NCBI GenBank assembly: GCA_023897205.1
Contig: JAHWDD010000006.1
Coordinates: 1 to 64,000 of the forward strand
Reading direction: 5' to 3'
From: Exophiala sp. HKRS030
Taxonomy: Eukaryota; Ascomycota; Eurotiomycetes; Chaetothyriales; Herpotrichiellaceae
Length of the DNA stretch: 64,000 nucleotides
The notes beneath the pieces are model-generated. The model was given only the letters and a program-made list of their open reading frames with translations, searched no databases and was not told the DNA's origin. The position numbers and the translations under genes were made by a program. Positions within the stretch are counted from its first letter, which is position 1. Each line of letters opens with the position of its first letter. Of the stretch, positions 10,722 through 22,905 are shown piece by piece.

Positions 10722-13600
10722 CTACTTGATAATTCCCGACGAAATGCTAGTTTTTCCCCCCGGTTGCAGGAGGTTTTCTTCTTGCTCTGCCTGCGGATCC
10801 ATCACGACAATGGCGCCGTCCTGGCGCTCTGCAAGGGTGATCTGCCTCAGACCCTGGGTCTTCCTCCATTCCTTTCTCGACCGTCTACCGCTCGTAGCTT
10901 TGCGGGAAGGACATCCCGTGTCCGCGTCGCATGATTTGGTGTAGAGCAGCGAGACAACCAGGCGACCCGGTGACGTCTTGTCGAGGTACCTGCGCATCTT
11001 TGCAGGACCCGCCCGGCCCAGACACAAGACGGCGAGTGAGGCGGCGAAGACGCAGAATGTCCCAAAGGCCGTCATGAGCGCCGGGATGCCGTACACCATG
11101 TGGTACTTGACGCGCCGCTCGTACAGAGTCACCGGGACCAACAGGCTCGGGTCGGTCTGCGACGGGCCGTCGTCGCGTCTGTGGACGTCTGTCCGCTGCG
11201 GCTGTTGCAGACTCCTCGTCCCGACCACCGAGTTGGCGGCCACGTCGGTCCAAACGAGATTCAGGATCTTTGCCGCGCTCGCCGGCGTGCGAGACAGGTC
11301 TTGCCAGAGCCGGTACATGGCCAGGTTCGTCTTGCCGGAATAGTCCGCGACGCCGCCGCTCGAGGAGTACCCACCGATGCTGTAGACTGCCCCTATCGCG
11401 TCGACGTGGAAGTTTAACCCCGGAAGGTTCTGGTAACCGACCGACGACGGGCCACTGGCACCTCCGCCGGTGTAGCCCGGCAGGTAGATGAACTCCTTGC
11501 GCAAGGTGGCGACACTGACGTTGCCCTGGTCCGGTCCTGACAAAAGACCCCACAGGATCCTGACGTCGTCGAGTGTCTGATCGGTCTTTTCGACCCCCCA
11601 AAGAGGCTTCGAGGATTCATTGGGGTAGACCTTGTCAGATACGTCGGTGACGGTCAGGCCCGAGAGATCGTCACTTCTGTTGAACCGGAACGAGACGGTT
11701 TTTATCAGGGCCTTTGTGGTGGAGATGCACGAGTATAGCGGGATGGTCCAGTCGGAGCCCGGCTCAAACACAATCGACTCCCTGCCGTCCTTCCGACGCG
11801 GAGCTCCGTAGACCAGTCCACACCCGGCGCCGAAATTGGTAATGTTGGCATTGTCCTGACCCCCGGCACCCTGACAGAGGAGTCCTAGATATCATGTGTC
11901 AGATCAGGAGCGAAACAATCTTATGGGAGGGAGAGAAAGATAAAAGTGAGGAGCTTACCGGCAGAAGAAAAGTTGGTGTTATCGACTCCGAAAGGATTGG
12001 TGTAGAGGGGCGGGACCGACGTGCTTTCGTTGAGCGAGGAGGAAAAGTTGTACAGAGAAGTACTGTTGTTGTATATCCCCGTCCCTTGGTCCAGGCCGTT
12101 CAGGTAGTATCCGTACATGGTCGAGGTGGAGAGGAAATCAGGACCTAGAGCACCCGACATTCCCGTCAGCCCAGTTCCATTGGGGGACATGAGTGGAAAC
12201 GTCTTTCCGACGTGGGTGTCTAGGTATTCAAAGGCGTGCGTATCTGGATCTCTCTGGTTTGCCAAGTTGGTCACGTTCATGAATGCCATGGACCACGCGT
12301 TGTTTATCCAGGCCGCCTTGTACGCCCGCAGATAGAGCTCGGGATCGTTCTGCGTGTCTCCCGGTTGCCAGGTCGGATATTTCTTGACAAGGTTGGCAAA
12401 CCCCCCACGATCTGTCAGCACCAGTCCCGAAACTTGAGGTGCAAAGGTACCGTATTTCGGAATCTGTACAAAAGGTCAGATTGAATGAGTGGCCAAATGT
12501 CCCCCGCGATATTGCCGAGCAGTGCCTTGCACAAGCCCAGTGAGACCCGGGACGGGACACAACTCACGGTGAAATCCAAGGTGAGGTTCGTATCGACACA
12601 CACCGTTTCAGGCTCGACAAAAAGGAGATCTTCAGACCACGCGCTGCCAAAGGGCGACACGGGTGGTGCACTGTGGTTTCTGAAGCCGATCCCACCGTTC
12701 TTCATGTCCACCACCAAACCTTCAATGGCGAGATAGCCGTCTTCCAGCACCAAGCTCGCAATCTGTCGGTACGCAGTGACGGGGTACGAAGATCCATTAT
12801 CTGCCGCCAGGGAGGTGGGGCTGTCGTTGATCTGGGACCGGGTGTAGGATCTCGTTTGAATGTCAAATATGCTGGAGATGGACTTTGCCATGGTGGAGAG
12901 GCCGCTTTCGAACACGTCGATGACGTACTGGGGGACGTGAGAATCGTAGTAGTCGGCCACCCAGTAGTCTCCCGTGGAGTTGTGCACGTAGGTTATGGTC
13001 TGCGGCGAGTTAGGACAGTTCGCTGGCTCGAACCCTCCACAGATACGGCTCCAAGGAAGGTCTGTTCTTGGGGGAGTCCCATAACCAAACTGGGACTTGT
13101 CTGCGACGTAGTGGAAGGCGGACCGGGTGGCCTTTTGGCTCGAAAGGATTTCCTGGTGCAGGCCGAGAGGCGTCACGATGGCGGCGACACCGACCAGGAC
13201 GGTGAAGAAAGTTTTGAGTGTCGTGATGGTCACCACGCGCGCAGGCACACCCGAAGTCGCTGAAGAGTCGGAAGACAGGATGGTCGGCCAGTAGGAGGAA
13301 TGCAAAAAGCGACCGATCACAGACCTGGTAGAGTCAATCAGTCAATGGACACTTTTGCTTCGCGTGGGCGCATATACGTACCACGACACGGCCGTCGAAG
13401 TTGCAGCCTCATTCTGTTCTTTGAGCACTCCAAGGAGAATGATCGGTAAGGCCGTAGGAACGAAAAACTGAACTGCAGCATATCGGTTAGTATTCCATAA
13501 AAGATACCTGGAGAGCTGATCTTTGCTGCCTACCCACAAAAATGGCGGCAGCAATAATGCCAGACACATAGCCAACAGTCAGATTGTTGAGGTCGACCAT
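10722..13600 (-). CDS. Conserved fungal transmembrane protein, function unknown
   Basis: Exons 13600-13534, 13472-13382, 13324-12568, 12463-11959 and 11884-10722. Introns of 57-104 bases have consensus ends and the phases close (2583 bases, 860 aa). The N-terminus (MVDLNNLTVGYVSGIIAAAI...) and residues around VPTALPIILLGVLKEQNEA are hydrophobic. A further membrane segment lies at TFFTVLVGVAAIVTPLGLHQ. A long, Cys- and N-glycosylation-site-rich region follows, then one strong segment near the C-terminus (ALMTAFGTFCVFAASLAVLC) and a basic, probably cytosolic tail. This plan (membrane anchor, large external domain, final anchor) is that of a widespread group of uncharacterised mould membrane proteins. 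I cannot assign a function. The gene sits alone between repeat-rich blocks and appears intact. Confidence 0.75.
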
Positions 13601-14720
13601 ATTGACGATACAATAGATAATAGTATCAGCATTGAGGCATCGAGGAGCTGCGGCTGCGATATCCTTGAATATGTGTTCAAGTACAACTCTCTTGGAGATA
13701 TCTGGTATCATAAATGAGGTGAGTGGAGCGAAAGCAATCTCTACATATGTACAGCGCCCAGTCTGGCCAAATCACGCCCTATCGTCGATCATACCCTTTG
13801 GAAGAGGAACCCGAATACGAGGATCACCCGTTCCAGCAGTACGTCTGGTTGTCTAGAGTGCACGCTGAGACTAGTCTAGAAGGGGATAAAACCTTGTTCA
13901 ATACTGAGTACTGTACTGCACAATACGTGGGCAAGTAGTGCCGATCGCTAATTGCCTAATCCAGTGGGGCTCAATCTATTTGCAAATGTCCTGCGCCATC
14001 AGACCTTCTGCGCCCAACCCGTCCAAGTGGCTAGAATCAAACCTTTAATTCCAAAGCCGTTAGTGCCAGGGAATGGAAGTAACTTAGATAGGAAGCCAGC
14101 ATTTAAAGATTGGACTGTGGAGAAGGTGGCTGTGATATGCCACGATTCCATTAGTCCTCAGCTCATATGAGGAGCGCTAGAATCCCCTCTTTACGTGATA
14201 CTCACATGTAGCGTCCTGCGACTAATTTTACTTTGTTCTTGCAGATAGACGGCGTTGATCTCTCTCGAGAAATATGCATGACTTCTCCCCCAGCTTGGCC
14301 CTTTCCTCTACTGACACAAGACATTGCGAGTACAGTAATGTGCGGAAATGGCGTCACTCGAAAGTGCACGTAAATACTTAAATGATATGTGGATCTAGTC
14401 TTTAGCACTACGAGCTTTACCAGAAACAGTTTGGAACGAGATAGGTAAGCTATCTAATTAGCTTAAGTCTAAGAATACATGTAAAATTGTGTCATTTTCT
14501 GTACGCTGTTACGAGTCAGCCTGCGAGCAGGCCGCATACATAGCTATGATAATAGTCTCCAGGAACTAGGACATCATAAAACGGAATGTGTTTTGGAGCA
14601 CCTGTCCCGCTAGGACATCGCAAAACGGAATGTGTTTTGAGGTTCCGCCGATTAGCGCGCGAGATATGCGGCCCCATTAAACCATTAATATATAAACGCG
14701 TTTCATTAGCCAAGTCATGA
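13601..14720. other. Intergenic; short direct duplication, no gene
   Basis: Normal composition up to 14720. The only structure I see is a 30-base direct duplication (14564-14593 and 14611-14640) built around AACGGAATGTGTTTTG, separated by 17 bases. The short open frames show no protein-like composition. Confidence 0.4.
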
Positions 14721-15278
14721 GTTTACTCTGTGTACAGTGTATCTCGTGAAGTATCCTATATAGAGTGAATCTTAGATTTAGTATTAACTTAAGACTATTA
14801 TTAACTCGTAAGATAATCACTAAAGATAAAGTGATATACCTTAACTCTAATTAAAAGGTAAACTTACCTTAACACTCTTTACCTTAAGATTATTTTATAT
14901 TCTCTTAATAATCACGGTAATTAATATGTTTTAGCTTATTATACTTATAGTTATATTCTCTTTCCCTAAGTAAATAGTATTAATAAATATTTGAAAGAGA
15001 AATATTACCTTTTTATGAACTAATACTAAGGCCTAGAAAGTATTAGTTATAGAACTTAGGCTAAGTTCTATTATATACACTAATAAAATTAGAGTTATTT
15101 ATATAAAGTTTCTTTATACTAAGTTCTTAATAATTATAATAAATAATGAGTTAAAACTTTAATTTAATACTTTTAATAGTTTATTTAGATAGCTTACTTA
15201 AATTTATAGTCTTATCTTATTAAGTAAGTAAAGAAAGTAATAATAAAAATTTAAGGTAGTGTAGAGAGCTAACTTAGT
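14721..15278. repeat. RIP-mutated AT-rich block
   Basis: AT-rich sequence with depleted CpA/TpG and excess TpA, the signature of repeat-induced point mutation. No open frame or identifiable parent element. Confidence 0.6.
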
Positions 15279-15286
15279 TCCATAAG

Positions 15287-15686
15287 TAGACTACGTAATG
15301 GGTAGAGTAGGGTAACCCGTTAAGAGAGTCTTACCCTACCCACGTACCCATTAGGGTTTTTTTAAAATTAAGTACCCTACCCACGGGTACCCGCGCGAGT
15401 TTAGGGTAGGGTAAGGGTAGTACTAAGATACCCTAAAGTCTATTTTATATCTTAAAATAGCTAAAAATAGTAAAAAAAATTACTAAAAATAGTAATAATT
15501 TAAGTAATAATCTAAATTTTTTAATTTTTCCTCTTAAATGGGTGAAAAATCGGGTTTTAGGTACTCGTGATAAAAGTCTTACCCTACCTGCGGGTACCTG
15601 ACGCTTAAAAAGGCTTACCCTACCCTACCCATTAGGGTCGGGTATCGGGTTTTGGGTTTGGGTTACCCTACCCATTGCGCAGCCTA
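15287..15686. mobile_element. hAT-type MITE with 8 bp target duplication
   Basis: A 400 bp non-coding element flanked by a perfect 8 bp direct repeat, TCCATAAG, at 15279-15286 and 15687-15694. The ends are inverted: the left starts TAGACTACGTAATGGGTA and the right, read backwards, starts TAGGCTGCGCAATGGGTA. The three differences are all G-to-A, as expected from RIP. Inside are many copies of the word GGGTAGGGTA in both orientations, making it a fold-back element. An 8 bp duplication is the hallmark of hAT transposition. No transposase is encoded, so it must have been moved by an element elsewhere. Confidence 0.8.
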
Positions 15687-15839
15687 TCCATAAGTAAACA
15701 GAATAAAGAATAAAGAATATCTTAAGACTTCACGCTAAGTGTACCTACTAAGCACGTAACGCTAAGAGAACTCAGGGAAACCACATAACTATCGTAGGCT
15801 TCTCACATAAGGAACTTCTCTTCCTTATACTTTAAGTTC

Positions 15840-15925
15840 TATAACTAGAGTACCTAGATAGGAAGACCTATTTTTATTATATTATTACTCTATCTATTCT
15901 ATAGGCTATTCCTAACACTTACGCA
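15840..15925. repeat. RIP-mutated copy of the repeat at 19.1 kb
   Basis: About 75 bases (from AGAGTACCTAGATAGGAAGA) align with 19085-19160 (AGAGTACCCAGATAGCAAGA). Most differences are C-to-T or G-to-A, so this is the RIP-mutated partner. Confidence 0.5.
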
Positions 15926-15964
15926 GGTTAACTAGTTAATACTTTTAACTTATAATAGAATAAG

Positions 15965-16185
15965 TTAACATAGTTAATAGTTATTATATAGCTTTATTAC
16001 GTAGTTAACTTCGTTCATAATTATAACTAAAATATTCTATATATTTTAGTTATAATTATTTCGCTCTTATACTTACTCAGTACTACGCTCTTTATGACCT
16101 TATCTCTTATACTTTCTACCTATTAAGACTATATATCTTATGATACCTTTAGTGAAGCGAAACGTAATATATTATCTCTTCTCTA
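15965..16185 (+). repeat. LTR-like repeat, RIP-mutated copy
   Basis: Diverged partner of the repeat at 10340-10535, with the same order of landmarks (GTAGTTAACTTCGTTCATAA, TTCGCTCTTATACTTACTC, GTGAAGCGAAACGTAAT). Differences are mostly C-to-T and G-to-A, so this copy was mutated by RIP while the other was not. Confidence 0.5.
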
Positions 16186-16625
16186 TTCTGTTTACTCATA
16201 ATAGCTAGCTAATTTCTTATTAATACCATGAGCGCTAGCTTATTAATACCATAATTCGCTAGCTAACGTGCTTAGGCTGAACGGGATTTAGTAACAGAAA
16301 AAGATGTGTCAAAGGGGACGCGTGGTAGTATCGAACTAAAGTGGCCTTCTCCGACCACTACTTAAACGGCAGGTTTAATGCCAGGTTACTAGCCCCGCAT
16401 ACAGTGCACTGTACATGGATCAACTTTCCTTATTCTTACTGTGAGGCCCCACGCGTTTCGAGGTGTCATCGCGCGAAAGTAAAGTACGACAAGCTTTAAC
16501 CCCGCAATGCTTAACTATTTAACCAAAGACATGCGCTTGCCCTCGTAGCATGTTCTTGTCGTGTCGTGCCAGGCTTTTGGTTACGCAAGACTTCGATTCG
16601 CTCCGAACCTGCCAACATTGTCAAG
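16186..16625. promoter_or_regulatory. Upstream region of the amino-acid permease
   Basis: The end of the AT-rich block gives way at about 16260 to normal sequence leading to the permease start. A repeated word (GCTAGCTAA or close variants) occurs at 16203-16270. No gene is seen. I cannot identify specific binding sites. Confidence 0.35.
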
Positions 16626-18563
16626 ATGAGTGGAGGAGAAACACTCGATACACATCGCGATGAGAAAGGTCCGGTTGAGCACGCTGGTCTGGGGGAGCAT
16701 CTCCATGGCCATCAGTTACAGCCTCTTACCTCCAGCGATGTCCACATGATCGAATCTGACCAGCGGGCACTTCACCGCAATCTCAAGGGGCGTCATATGC
16801 AGATGATTGCAATGTGTGTTAATGCCTAAGCGTATTCCGTGCTTCACTATGAGCTGGCGCTGACTGTACACAGTGGTGGCGCTATCGGCTCCGGTCTCTT
16901 CATCGGTACCAGTAGTGCTTTCCAATCAGGTGGCCCTGGATCTGTGCTGATCGGAGTAAGTCACGTTAATCTGAAAAACCTGTGCCTGTACTAGATTAAC
17001 GTTCCCACTTAGTTCATTCTTGTTGGTGCTGTAATCTATCTCATGATGCAGGCACTGGCTGAGTTGACCGTGATGTACCCGGTTAATGGCGCCTTCACTG
17101 TGTACATTACCAGGTTCTTGGACCCTTCCTGGGGCTTTGCCTGTGGTTGGGGGTATGGCATCGGCTGGCTGACGGTTCTTCCTTTCGAAATTTCAGCAGC
17201 CTGCAACGTGAGTGCCCTGCGTACAGAGATTTTTCAAGCTGAGAACATATAGATCATTCATTTCTGGGCCGATATTGAAAATGTTAACAACGCCGCATGG
17301 ATCGTACCACTACTTTTCGCACTAAGTGTCATCCAATATTTCGGTGTCAAAGGTTACGGAGAGACCGAATTCGCTCTCAGCATGCTTAAAATCATCGCCT
17401 GTACAGGATTTATTATTTTCGCCATAATTGTTAACTGCGGTGGCGTACCTACCGACGGTAGAGGTTATATCGGCGCTCGATATTGGCATAACCCCGGGGC
17501 TTTTGCGAACGGTTTCCAAGGGTTCTGTTCTGTCTTCGTCAATGCCTCTTTTGCCTACAACGGAACTGAGCTCACTGGACTTGCCGCGGCTGAGGCTGAA
17601 AATCCACGTAGAGAGATCCCACGTGCCGTGAAGCAGGTGGTGTTTCGTATCGCCTTCTTTTACATTCTCACCCTATTTTTGTGAGTACTTCTCCGTCCCG
17701 ACCTGACCATAGTATTAAGCACTTAATAGGCGTTTTCAAGTTAACAAGTTCACAGGGTTGGCCTCATTGTGCCCTATACCACTGATCTATATAACGATCC
17801 GGGGGCTGAGAGTCGGCACTCTCCATTTGTTATCGCCATTGAACTTACCGGCGTTAAAGCCCTGCCTTCAATCTTCAATGCCGTCATTCTTATCGCCGTT
17901 ATTAGTGTCGCCAATGCATGTACCTTTGGATCAACCAGAACTATTCAGGCTCTTGCGCAGGCTGGAATGGGACCCAAGCTACTCGCATATGTTGACAAGC
18001 GTGGCCGACCGCTGTTTATAGTGGTTATTCAACTGTTGTTTGGACTCCTAGCGTTCGTCAACCTGGCCCCGAGCGGCGGTAACATCTTCAGTTGGCTCCT
18101 GGCCCTCTCTGGCCTCTCCTCCTTCTTCATCTTCGGAAGTATAGCCGTCGCTCACATCCGATTCCGCAGAGCCTGGAAATACAATGGCCACAGTCTTGAC
18201 GAAATCCCATACAAAGCTTCATGCGGTATCATTGGGTCCTACATCTGCGCCATTATGAACTTTGTCTTCATAATGGCATCGTTCTATGCCGCTCTCTGGC
18301 CAGAAGGAGGACCGTATCTCAACACCGAGTACTTTTTCCAACAATTTCTCGCAGGTCCCTTCACAATCTTCCTGTATTTCCTTTGGAAAGTGTACTCCTG
18401 GTACAATATCAGAGAACATCGGCCTTTGTATGTCAGAACCAAGGACATCGATATTTACTCGGGTATACGTGAAGGCCAAGCTGATCTGCTCAATGGCTTA
18501 GAACCTGAGAAGAAGCACGGCCCTAAAGCTTGGGCTCTGTCGGCCATCGGGGCTCTGATCTGA
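16626..18563 (+). CDS. Amino-acid permease (YAT family)
   Basis: Plasma-membrane proton-coupled amino-acid importer. Exons 16626-16813, 16874-16955, 17013-17207, 17253-17680 and 17756-18563 join in frame to 1701 bases (566 aa), the normal size for this family. After a hydrophilic N-terminus comes the family signature GGAIGSGLFIGTSSAF in the first membrane segment, then FELS-type helices, the loop NGTELTGLAAAEAENPRREI (equivalent to the conserved E-x-x-NP-R motif) and about twelve hydrophobic segments in all. The ATG at 16626 was chosen because it is the last one ahead of a typical acidic leader. Substrate cannot be deduced. Neighbours are a repeat block on the left and an MFS pump in convergent orientation on the right. 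Confidence 0.9.
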
Positions 18564-19187
18564 GGTGAACAATCATGTCAGTAAGGAGTTAACTGCAGCT
18601 TGGTCCAAGCACTAAGAAGTGATGAGAGACTGCCTAGCTAGCACCGAGTCGTGAGACTGTTTAGATAATAGTGAAGATCAATTAAGAGAGTAGCACTGTT
18701 ACCTATTTAGTTTGTACCCCACATACTGAAGTGTACTAGAACGGCTTCAAGGCTTTAAGTGATACCTTGCAGTGTGCCGATATCATATCTTGTACCTGAC
18801 GAGTGTTTGGCGCCCGTAATTTCACTGGTGTTCGGCTATGATTTTTGTCAGAGGGCCTCTCATATTTCTGAGGGTCACAACTGGATCTCAGACTATCGAT
18901 ACAGTCTTCGAGGAGTTGACCGGCACACCGGGGCGACTCGTCGCAATATAATCACTTGGCTACTCGTGCTCGAAGTGTACCAGGACAATACGCCTCGACG
19001 CGTGTCTTTAGAAGTCTTGAGAAAAAAATATTACCCGGTTCGCCGGTTTGGACAAGGCTGCTGTCTCCCACAATTTCCGTACCTAGAGTACCCAGATAGC
19101 AAGACCTATTTACCTATTGTGTTATCACTCTGCCTCTTCCTTAGGCAGTTCCCAACAGTCATCCTTCTCTGTTTGATACCTTCAAAA
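18564..19187. repeat. Intergenic with a repeat also found at 15.85 kb
   Basis: Between two convergent transporter genes. An open frame spans 18759-19223 but shows no domain. Its last third (about 19085-19160) belongs to the repeat family whose RIP-mutated copy lies at 15840-15925. It is best seen as transposon remnant. Confidence 0.45.
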
Positions 19188-21415
19188 CTATACTTTCTCG
19201 CTTGTGTCATGCTCCAATGCTGAAGCGTCGCGTTGAGCTTGGTCTACCCTCATCTTCCTAGCCACAGTATCGGTGTAATATTCAGTGTAGCTAATAACGA
19301 AGCACGAGGCGATTGTGGCCACTAGACCAAATGCAACAGCAGTGTACCAGACATAGCTAATGATATTAGTGACGTCAGCCAAGCATGGGACTTAAACATA
19401 CCGAAACGCATCAGCAGTACCGTTCTGAGCAGCAATGCCGACTGCCTGGGCAATTTCAGGGGTGATATCAGGAACTGCGGTAATGTTCGTGGAGAACAAC
19501 TCTAAGAGCTTGATTAAGTCTTTTTTCGGAAGACCGGCCTGCAAAGCTGCTTCGATAACCTTGCCGGGTACAATGGCTGTCACTTTGGTGTTGAGAACAG
19601 TAACGTAGATCGCAGCTAAGACTTAGTGAGTATCAATTTTGGGAAAGGAAATTCTGGCTTACTGGCAACGGCCGCAGAAGCATATCCCACGGTCCCCAGA
19701 ACACCGATAGCCGCTCCAATATCCTCATCAGGACATGACAGTGGGAGAAGCGATCTCGATGCGCTTTCAAACAGACCGATACCCATTCCAGCAAAAGCCA
19801 TCAAGCTGCAAGCCTTGGCAGTTTCCCCGGGTTGTACCGAAGCCAACGCTCCGGTAAAACTTGTGAGTATGAGACAACTGAAGATGAGAAATTGTTTGTG
19901 ATACGGGAGAAACCTGATAAATACGCCGCTCACTCCCATTCCGATCAGGGTACATGAGGTTTGGACAGACTATTGATTCATTAGACTTGATGTGAAGTAG
20001 CGATTGGCCATAACACCCACTGTGAGAAAGCCGTGCGTCTCAGGGCTGCCCGGCAATAGCCCGTTAACCTCTGCTGGCCAGATGATTGCGGCGGAGTATG
20101 CAACGCAGGTGCCAATGCTTGCACAGATTGTCTGGGTTCCATTAGCTAAACTGTATAAGAGGGCAGCGCTGCTTTACCATTGGAACGAAGCCGGGAGCTT
20201 TGAAGCTGTATATCTCGTCAGTGAGGATGAGACGCTTTCGCATTGATCGGCTTACAGATGTAAAGGTAGGATCTGGTCTCCTTTATAAAACCACTCTGGA
20301 TTCGCAAGCAGTTAGAGACAAAGGTGATAAAGAAGACAATGAAGGAGAGCCTACCCCAGGTAATGAATGCCACCAGGACACAGAATCCTACAACAATGGT
20401 GGCTATAACGCTAGCCGATTTCCAAGGATACACGCCCCCACCCCAGCTGAGGCCCATGAGAAATAGGAGAAGTCCAGCGGTAAAAAGAAATACGCCCACA
20501 AAATCGATCCTTTCGATTTGCTCCCAACGTGATCGATGAACGTGAAGCTGTTGGAACTGAGGCGGAAAATAGCAAAGAGTGAATATGACCACTAGTGAGG
20601 CTGCACCGGGGATTAGCTATGCTGGGTGAGATCAGGAACATACGTACCATCAAGAATAATACAGATATAGAAGCACCATCGCCAATTGTTGCCGGTAGAC
20701 ACAAGTAGTGACCTGACAATGGCTGGAGTCAAGCCATAGCCTGGGATACTTGTGAAATAGATAGTTGCAACAGTTATTGGACGATGTTTTTTGGGGATCA
20801 CTAGGCAGGAACATTAGTTCAAACATTTAGGGCTCGCGAGGATCAAAAGAATACATACGCTCCGCCAGGAAGACCACCCAGCATTGTTGGACCCTAGCAG
20901 CAAGGCCTGCGAAAACCATTCCACCAACAATGGTGTCAATCCGGTTCGCTGTTCCGGCGATGATACAGCCTACGAGGCCGAAGGTATGGGCGCCGATAAC
21001 GAAATAGCGTCGCCCAAAAATATCTGTGAGACGACCGAACAACAGCAGGCAAACGGCCGTGCATAACGTGTAGGCCAGCGCCACCCAGACGGAATTTTTG
21101 GAGCTACCGAGGTCGGCTTCAATGATTGGCATGGCATTGGCAGAAAGGATATAAGGCATGATATAGACATTATTGGAAATGACGCTTCCCTATTAAAGTT
21201 CGTGAGCAGGATAGCCTGGAAAAGCTCGCGCGACGTACAATGACAACACCTATGAAGCGCCAGTTATAATAATACCCCTTTGGCAGATCATTCCCCAGAG
21301 CTGAGTCATGGATCTCAAAGGTGTCGTTCTTCAAAGCGATATGCTCCTCAGAGGAGTTGGTAGCATTTTCATGCTGGTTGATAGTAGATTCGGGGGCAGG
21401 CTTGATTTCGTCCAT
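19188..21415 (-). CDS. MFS efflux pump, TRI12 family
   Basis: Proton-driven exporter of the 14-helix TRI12/siderophore-type major facilitator group. The N-terminal exon (21415-21239) encodes a hydrophilic leader ending YYYNWRFIGVVI and splices to GSVISNNVYIMPYILSA at 21189. The A-like motif is FGRLTDIFGRRYFVIGA. YKGDQILPLHLFK is the loop that in this family reads GDxxLPLHLF, and is recovered only after splicing. The C-terminal third has the typical AGMGIGLFESASRSLLPLSC and CPDEDIGAAIGVLG. I count at least seven introns. All visible joints can be closed with GT...AG and a branch site, although I did not fix every coordinate. The ATG at 21415 precedes the leader; another in frame lies at 21451. 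It could export a toxic compound or a metabolite. The divergent Zn2Cys6 gene to the right may control it. Confidence 0.8.
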
Positions 21416-22905
21416 TGCGGTTATACGACATGGGCAAGTGGTGTATGGCAATATCTGAGACTCGGGGGGTTTGATAAGCCATCCCGGTAGCCTTAACGAA
21501 TATCTGCAATGAAACTAATCAGTCAAGCATCTCCTTCTATGCTATATTCTGGCTCAGGCCTTGCCGAGTGCTACATTTCCATGGCCGAGGGCAGCTCTCG
21601 ATGATGGAAAGCGGCATCACCATTCTCGCAAAGGAGCTCAACGAATACTATCTGCTCAGCATGGCCATTGGTCTTGTCAAGACAAGATTGTGGAGGGAAT
21701 GTTCGTCGTTTTTTAATTCAGAGACGGCCGAGAGGATCAAGAGAATCATGATTTTCCTTGGCTCAATGCGAAAACCGACAAGGAGTAGCGCTTCAACTTC
21801 CGCAGGAAATTTCCTTGCCTCTAAGTAGGTGTTCCATAGCAACGCAAGAAGATGTACATGTCAGCACACTGACATGGTACTAGCCAAGTCTCGGGTGAAG
21901 TGGGAGCTATCACCACAGGCATCCGGGAGCATTCACTGATGGCGAGACAGGGATGCTGAGCTCTATGGTAGGTGGACTGATCCTTGACGTGTAGATGATT
22001 ATTTATCAACGCACATGAAAAAGTTTTCACAAGACTTCGATCTCTTCCAGGACAATTTTGACCTTCAGACGTTTGATCTATGGGGTAATGAAGGCGCATC
22101 TATTACAATTGATTATACTTCATATAGTTGAGTGGATCTTGAAGCTACTATCTCGAAGCTCCAGGATATTTTAAGACCAACCTTCATCCGGGTTTCTCCT
22201 GATCTTTGGTAGTTTACACTGGCGAACACCCATTTGATGGCAATATTATTCTGGTTCCAACTTCGTACTAAACTAGATCCCCTACAGCAGCCATATCGAC
22301 TTATCTCCCAATCTGCGTGAATCATGTTCTTTCATCCCGCGTGGCGGCACGATATACTGGAGATCTTGGGGTTAGCAAGCATATCGTACCTGCAACACGT
22401 ATCACGAAGTCTCGCCAGAAAAGACTGACGAACATCTGAGTCGGTCGCGCCGGCGCGTGATGAGATCTTTCGAAAGCCATGCTCGGTGGAGCCACCTTCG
22501 ACTGAAAAGGTGCTTAAATGCTAGATGTGGGTGTATTTGGTAACAGCCAAAGACACTTAGTAGTTCTGTATTGCACAAAGCTTCCTATTTTGTCTAGCTT
22601 GAGGACAGGCTTAGTGATCTCGCTTAAAGCGGCCGCTTTGTTCACTAAATTCAGCTTGGATTCCCTTATCAAGCCTCGAACGCCAGTATGGAGCTGTCCT
22701 TACTGAAATCGGTCATTCGCTCTGTTGTGGAACTCCAATTTATGCTGCTCGGCAAAGACTGCTTGGTCTGTCACGGTGTTTGGGAAATCTAATCCCTCGA
22801 GTCAATCTCCGCTACGACGATTGAGCTCCTCGCCTTTCGAGCTGGCTGTCGGGGAAACGGCATTAGTTTTCCATGTTACGGAGGCACCGACTCTGCCACT
22901 CAAAT
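21416..22905. other. Long intergenic region between pump and regulator
   Basis: About 1.5 kb with no convincing gene. A minus-strand frame at 21842-21648 and a short plus-strand frame at 22016-22132 (begins MKKFSQDFDLFQDNFDL) look slightly protein-like but lack partners or splice continuity. It probably serves as shared promoter for the divergent genes on either side, with possible gene debris. Confidence 0.35.

Noticed and set aside
10885..11601. A 238-codon frame overlapping the last exon of the membrane-protein gene
   Set aside because: Arg/Gly-rich composition typical of a shadow frame in GC-rich coding DNA. The other frame has matching splice joints and membrane segments.
15300..15680. 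Interstitial telomere-like repeats (GGGTA words)
   Set aside because: The words sit inside an element with inverted ends and an 8 bp target duplication, so a MITE explains them. The spacing is irregular.
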